Assembly (NCBI GenBank): GCA_964581165.1
Contig: CAZOMM010000041.1
Location: forward strand, 1 to 17,549
Origin: CAZPAN01 sp964581165
GTDB taxonomy: Bacteria > Actinomycetota > Coriobacteriia > Coriobacteriales > CADBOM01
DNA length: 17,549 nucleotides
Reading direction: 5' to 3'
The notes beneath the pieces were generated by a model. The model worked only from the letters and a program-made list of their open reading frames with translations. It was not told where the DNA came from and searched no databases. The translations under genes were made by a program, and so were the position numbers. This document shows, in pieces, positions 15,301 to 17,549 of the stretch (the stretch's first letter is position 1; each line of letters starts with the position of its first letter).

Positions 15301-15729
15301 CTCTTGTGGGCTTCCATCAGGTGCTGGCAGACCGAGTATGCGGTCAACCGCCGCACAGCTAAGACCATAACCTTCGTCTTGCCTGCGTGGTATAAAAACA
15401 GATGCTTCTAGCCCCAAAGCTCTAAGTCCAAGCAGCATCACAGCACTAGCTGTAATTCCATCTGCATCAAAGTCGCCAAAAATCAGAGTTTTGCGCTGCC
15501 TTGCTATTGCATCAGCCAAAACATCTACCACATCTTTAAGGCCCGGTATTAACAGAGGATCATGCCAATCTCTTTCGAGAGAAGGTGTTAAAAACCTCTG
15601 TGCCTCCTCAGGATCTTCCAGTCGCCTTGCCACCAATGTGCATGCCAGTAATTTGGAAATCCCCAAAGAGTCACACAGCCCGGCGATCTTAGACTCATCT
15701 AGGGCCTTTATTTCCCAGTTGCCCTTCAT
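12364..15729 (-). CDS. recJ: RecJ single-strand exonuclease fused to RecQ-like DNA helicase
   Basis: This single frame of 1121 residues encodes two machines. The N-terminal RecJ part (1 to about 575) carries DFDADG (86-91), VDCG (156-159), TDHH (179-182), the DHHA1 region GWHEGVKGIVASRL (368-381), GSGRS (401-405) and FGGHK (425-429), then an OB-like domain. It degrades single-stranded DNA 5' to 3' in recombination and repair. The C-terminal part (about 645-1010) is a superfamily-2 helicase of RecQ type: Walker A ATGRGKS (680-686), IDEAHH (784-789), AVTATA (818-823) and QMAGRCGRDG (962-971). About 110 further residues end the protein. I saw no obvious HRDC domain. The linker (about 576-645) is acidic. 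The ATG at 15729 has only a weak site upstream, but a promoter fits. The TGA is followed directly by the rel region. Confidence 0.94.
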   Translation of the reverse strand: MKGNWEIKALDESKIAGLCDSLGISKLLACTLVARRLEDPEEAQRFLTPSLERDWHDPLLIPGLKDVVDVLADAIARQRKTLIFGDFDADGITASAVMLLGLRALGLEASVFIPRRQDEGYGLSCAAVDRILGLPAPDGSPQEAALSYRPDLIVTVDCGVSGAYEVEYMRSLGLDVAVTDHHNPQKDVPSKIPVCNPRLDPNCPSWDLAGVGVALKVIQVLGEKLGKKDIWRGLIDLAAIGTIADRMPLRGENRALVARGIRMIQENPRPGIVSSLVYAGETLKEVNSVSLSYSLIPRINAAGRMADASMALDMIVSNDPVEAEGLAAALEDVNSRRREAEIELTDCAEEAINLQYRGGRVLVIGSEGWHEGVKGIVASRLASRYGVPTILFTIQDGVAHGSGRSVGNVDLFEAISTVSDLVDSFGGHKYAVGLTLQAERFDEFKTRLENYFSKLPEDEFVSAVPVDGVLTFDDLTMDQVASLARLEPFGEDNPEPVFAITNAFINRARAVGSKKNHLSFSITNGISDAAAIYFHCSETDEYSSFAAPVDLIFSAKIEEFRGITQIKLKVKDMVPSITGDGEDNADIADFLGRLYKAADLMKLSTPLPSHGYEKSELAGLEREESASWVLPTGEDDEFANYDINAELAIALTGSKFSLYPSQRQTLELLAQGKSVLSVMATGRGKSLVFYIHAARTALMDGTQSMFVYPLRSLINDQAFHLGQSFARIGLSAQILTGETPAADREKIYESWEEGEIDVILTTPEFLELHHDKIEKSGCLGFIAIDEAHHIAESSDRHRPSYRRLGFLKEAFPYVNILAVTATAPGPYADAIMETLGITEVVSDPTPRNNLRIDDRRSISDRATYLATLAARGEKMIVYVNSRQASIDIARTLRKRLPDMAMQIGYYNATLNREQRQQLEQFFREGKLTVVVATSAFGEGVNIPDVRHVVLYHIPFTAVAYNQMAGRCGRDGLPASIHLLFNEEDIALDRELIQRFCPTRNQLELLYKVTCQRNDVLGRPVAEDELLEACKIQKLGARMTIESVRSGMGVFTELGLADAVQGKTGRSYVMHRGAHKVDLKTSTRYREAVIELEHFDGFTKWLMKEKVSGLLGGINRPLLPRM

Positions 15730-15768
15730 ATAACTCAGATTTCATTCATTATTTATTGATACAGGTCG

Positions 15769-15797
15769 ATCTTAAACATTTCTCAGTATTATGACAA
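15769..15797 (-). promoter_or_regulatory. Sigma70-type promoter of the recJ-recQ operon
   Basis: On the minus strand TTGTCA (15797-15792, 5 of 6 to consensus) is followed after 17 bp by TAAGAT (15774-15769, 4 of 6). Transcription would begin near 15762, giving a leader of about 33 nt before the ATG at 15729. The rest of the 173-bp spacer 15730-15902 shows no repeat array, no clear terminator for the symporter gene and no small gene that I can support. Confidence 0.5.
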
Positions 15798-15902
15798 AAG
15801 TATTCAGCAGGCAGTTGTATTTCCGATGGAAGGGCTTTTGTTGCTTTTGTTCTCACCCCTGCTGGCTCTGGGAATCATTGCAATGGCGACGATAGGCATC
15901 CG

Positions 15903-17528
15903 CTATTTCTTGCTCTTGCGCTCCTTGCGCCTAAGTCCGGCAACTACACCTTTTGGTCCAGATGTTGCCATCGATTTGGCATCGACAACAGTCTCGGCTC
16001 CCTTTGCTATCTCGGCACTTACGATCTCGTCGATCATGTCGTCGGTAGCGCTAAATACACGAGGAGGCAAAATCTCAAACGGCACTGCCTTTGTAAACAA
16101 GCTTACTAGTGGCACCACAGCCAAGGAGATCAGCATACACAAGGCTCCGCAGTTAATTGGTGTCATAAAAGAGAAGATCATATTGACAATGGTGATACCA
16201 ACGCCCAACACAAAACTAGCCCATACAGCCGCCTTGCTTATGCGCTTGCTGTAAATTCCCCAGAAAAATGGGCCAAGAAAAGAGCCGGCCAAAGCTCCCC
16301 AGCTAACCGACATTAGCTGCGCGATAAATGTCACTGGCGAGTTGTACTGAACAAGTGCAAGTGCAGCCGAGATTGCAACAAAGATAACGATCAGCACTCT
16401 CATCCAAGAAAGTTGGCGCTTCTCGCTCATGTCTTTAACCACATTTCCCTTTATTAGATCAATGGTAAGTACCGACGAAGATGTAAGAACCAATGAGCTT
16501 AAGGTGCTCATAGAAGCAGAAAGAACAAGCACAATTACCAGGCCAATCAGGATGTCTGGCAAACCGGAGATCATGGTAGGGATTATCGAATCATAAACTG
16601 GAGTTCCGGCAGAACTCATATCAATTTGCCCAGAATAAAGTCGCCCAAATCCACCAAGAAAATAGCTACCGCCGGCAACCACAAAGGCAAAAAACGTGGA
16701 GATAATAGCACCTTGCTTAATTGCAGAACCACTCTTGATTGCGTAGAACTTTTGCACCATCTGCGGCATACCCCAGGTACCAAGGCTAGTAAGTACCACT
16801 ACGCCTAAAAGTCCTAAAATGTCAGGTCCAAACATCGAGGTAAAGGCACCTTGCATCTCGCTGCTCTCGGCCTGAACCTGCGAAAGCGAAATAATAGCCT
16901 CGGTAAAACCACCGTTTTGCGAAAGAACCACCATCACAACGGCAACAATTCCAAACAGCATCACAATGCCTTGCAAAAAGTCATTGAGTACTGTGGCCAT
17001 GTAGCCACCAAGTACCACATAGATGCAGGTAATCGCAGCCATGCCAATAATGCAAACCTCATAAGGCAGGCCAAAAGCCATCTCAAACAGGCGCGAAAGA
17101 CCGTTGTAGACACTTGCTGTATAGGGAATCAAAAAAACAAAGATAATCGCGGCCGAGCTAACACGCAGACCCTTGCTATCAAAGCGCTTGCCAAAAAACT
17201 CTGGCATCGTAGACGCGCCCAAACGCTGAGTCATCTCGCGAGTTCTAGGGCCCAGCACCCACCACGCCAAAAGGCTGCCCAAAATGGCGTTACCAATACC
17301 AATCCACAATGCAGAGATACCGTAGCTCCAGCCAAACTGACCAGCGTATCCCACAAAGATGACCGCACTAAAATACGAGGTTCCAAAGGCAAAGGCCGAG
17401 AGCCATGGACCAACGTTTCTGCCGCCAAGAATAAAGCCATCTACATTTGCAGCGTTTCTGCGACAGTAAATTCCAACACCAACAGCTATGGCCACAAAAA
17501 TCGCCAGTAAAGTGATTTTTTCTACCAA
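15903..17528 (-). CDS. Sodium:solute symporter (SSS family, PutP/PanF-like)
   Basis: The 541-residue inner-membrane protein has about 13 hydrophobic segments and the hallmarks of the solute:sodium symporter family: the opening DGFILGGRNVGPWLSAFAFG, GYMATVLNDFLQGIVM in the middle, SLGTWGMPQMVQKFYAI, and SASMSTLSSLVLTSSSV in the region that forms the second sodium site in relatives. It would import a small organic solute with sodium; proline, pantothenate or another carboxylate are possible and cannot be separated here. The C-terminal tail is long, ending in a very basic segment (GLRRKERKSKK). The start is TTG at 17528, supported by AGGAG 6 nt upstream (17539-17535). Its own promoter lies beyond the window. 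It is 173 bp upstream of recJ-recQ on the same strand and probably separate from that operon. Confidence 0.92.
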   Translation of the reverse strand: MVEKITLLAIFVAIAVGVGIYCRRNAANVDGFILGGRNVGPWLSAFAFGTSYFSAVIFVGYAGQFGWSYGISALWIGIGNAILGSLLAWWVLGPRTREMTQRLGASTMPEFFGKRFDSKGLRVSSAAIIFVFLIPYTASVYNGLSRLFEMAFGLPYEVCIIGMAAITCIYVVLGGYMATVLNDFLQGIVMLFGIVAVVMVVLSQNGGFTEAIISLSQVQAESSEMQGAFTSMFGPDILGLLGVVVLTSLGTWGMPQMVQKFYAIKSGSAIKQGAIISTFFAFVVAGGSYFLGGFGRLYSGQIDMSSAGTPVYDSIIPTMISGLPDILIGLVIVLVLSASMSTLSSLVLTSSSVLTIDLIKGNVVKDMSEKRQLSWMRVLIVIFVAISAALALVQYNSPVTFIAQLMSVSWGALAGSFLGPFFWGIYSKRISKAAVWASFVLGVGITIVNMIFSFMTPINCGALCMLISLAVVPLVSLFTKAVPFEILPPRVFSATDDMIDEIVSAEIAKGAETVVDAKSMATSGPKGVVAGLRRKERKSKK

Positions 17529-17549
17529 GAAAGTCTCCTATCGCGAGTC

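Noticed and set aside
15826..16254. Plus-strand frame of 142 residues with a hydrophobic start, opposite the end of the symporter gene
   Set aside because: No ribosome-binding site, mostly antisense to a clear gene, and the hydrophobicity mirrors the opposite strand.

Overview
This is a chromosomal housekeeping window of about 46-47% GC (estimated by eye) from a bacterium. I infer an actinobacterial lineage, most likely Coriobacteriia. The reasons are the gene repertoire (long RecJ joined to a RecQ-type helicase, bifunctional Rel, NadE, TM1506/DUF1893 protein), frequent GTG/TTG starts and good Shine-Dalgarno sites. No rRNA or tRNA gene was seen. One run of 100 N (9928-10027) marks a scaffold gap, so this is a draft assembly.

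Layout. The left edge cuts a DUF1893 gene (minus) that has an operator-like repeat just before its start. Next is a minus-strand membrane protein with three transmembrane helices and a large extracytoplasmic part. Divergent from it is the only plus-strand gene, a methionyl-tRNA synthetase-like class I tRNA ligase with unusual insertions and a changed KMSKS loop. Its end converges on a polysaccharide-flippase-like membrane protein across a 180-bp inverted-repeat spacer. Further right everything is on the minus strand. In transcription order (right to left) it is: sodium:solute symporter, then recJ-recQ fusion, rel, [gap], metallo-beta-lactamase hydrolase, nadE and class I aldolase, ended by a strong Rho-independent terminator at 6534-6570. 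A good sigma70-type promoter precedes the recJ-recQ fusion, and the genes from it to nadE are tightly packed, so they probably form one operon. It combines DNA repair (RecJ/RecQ), the stringent response (Rel), a hydrolase and NAD synthesis, with the aldolase as a likely distal member.

Main points. (1) NadE keeps an intact synthetase domain, but its glutaminase domain has lost all three catalytic residues of the Glu-Lys-Cys triad. (2) RecJ and a RecQ-like helicase form one 1121-residue polypeptide. (3) Three spacers carry unrelated degenerate tandem repeats with exact or near-exact periods (37, 17 and 31 bp). Two of these arrays run right into the translation start signals of the next gene. 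Copies differ mostly by transitions, and so do the arms of the 180-bp inverted repeat. (4) Reading through the N gap gives a false Rel-hydrolase chimera, and the gap may hide a gene. I found no CRISPR array, prophage, transposase or defence system.
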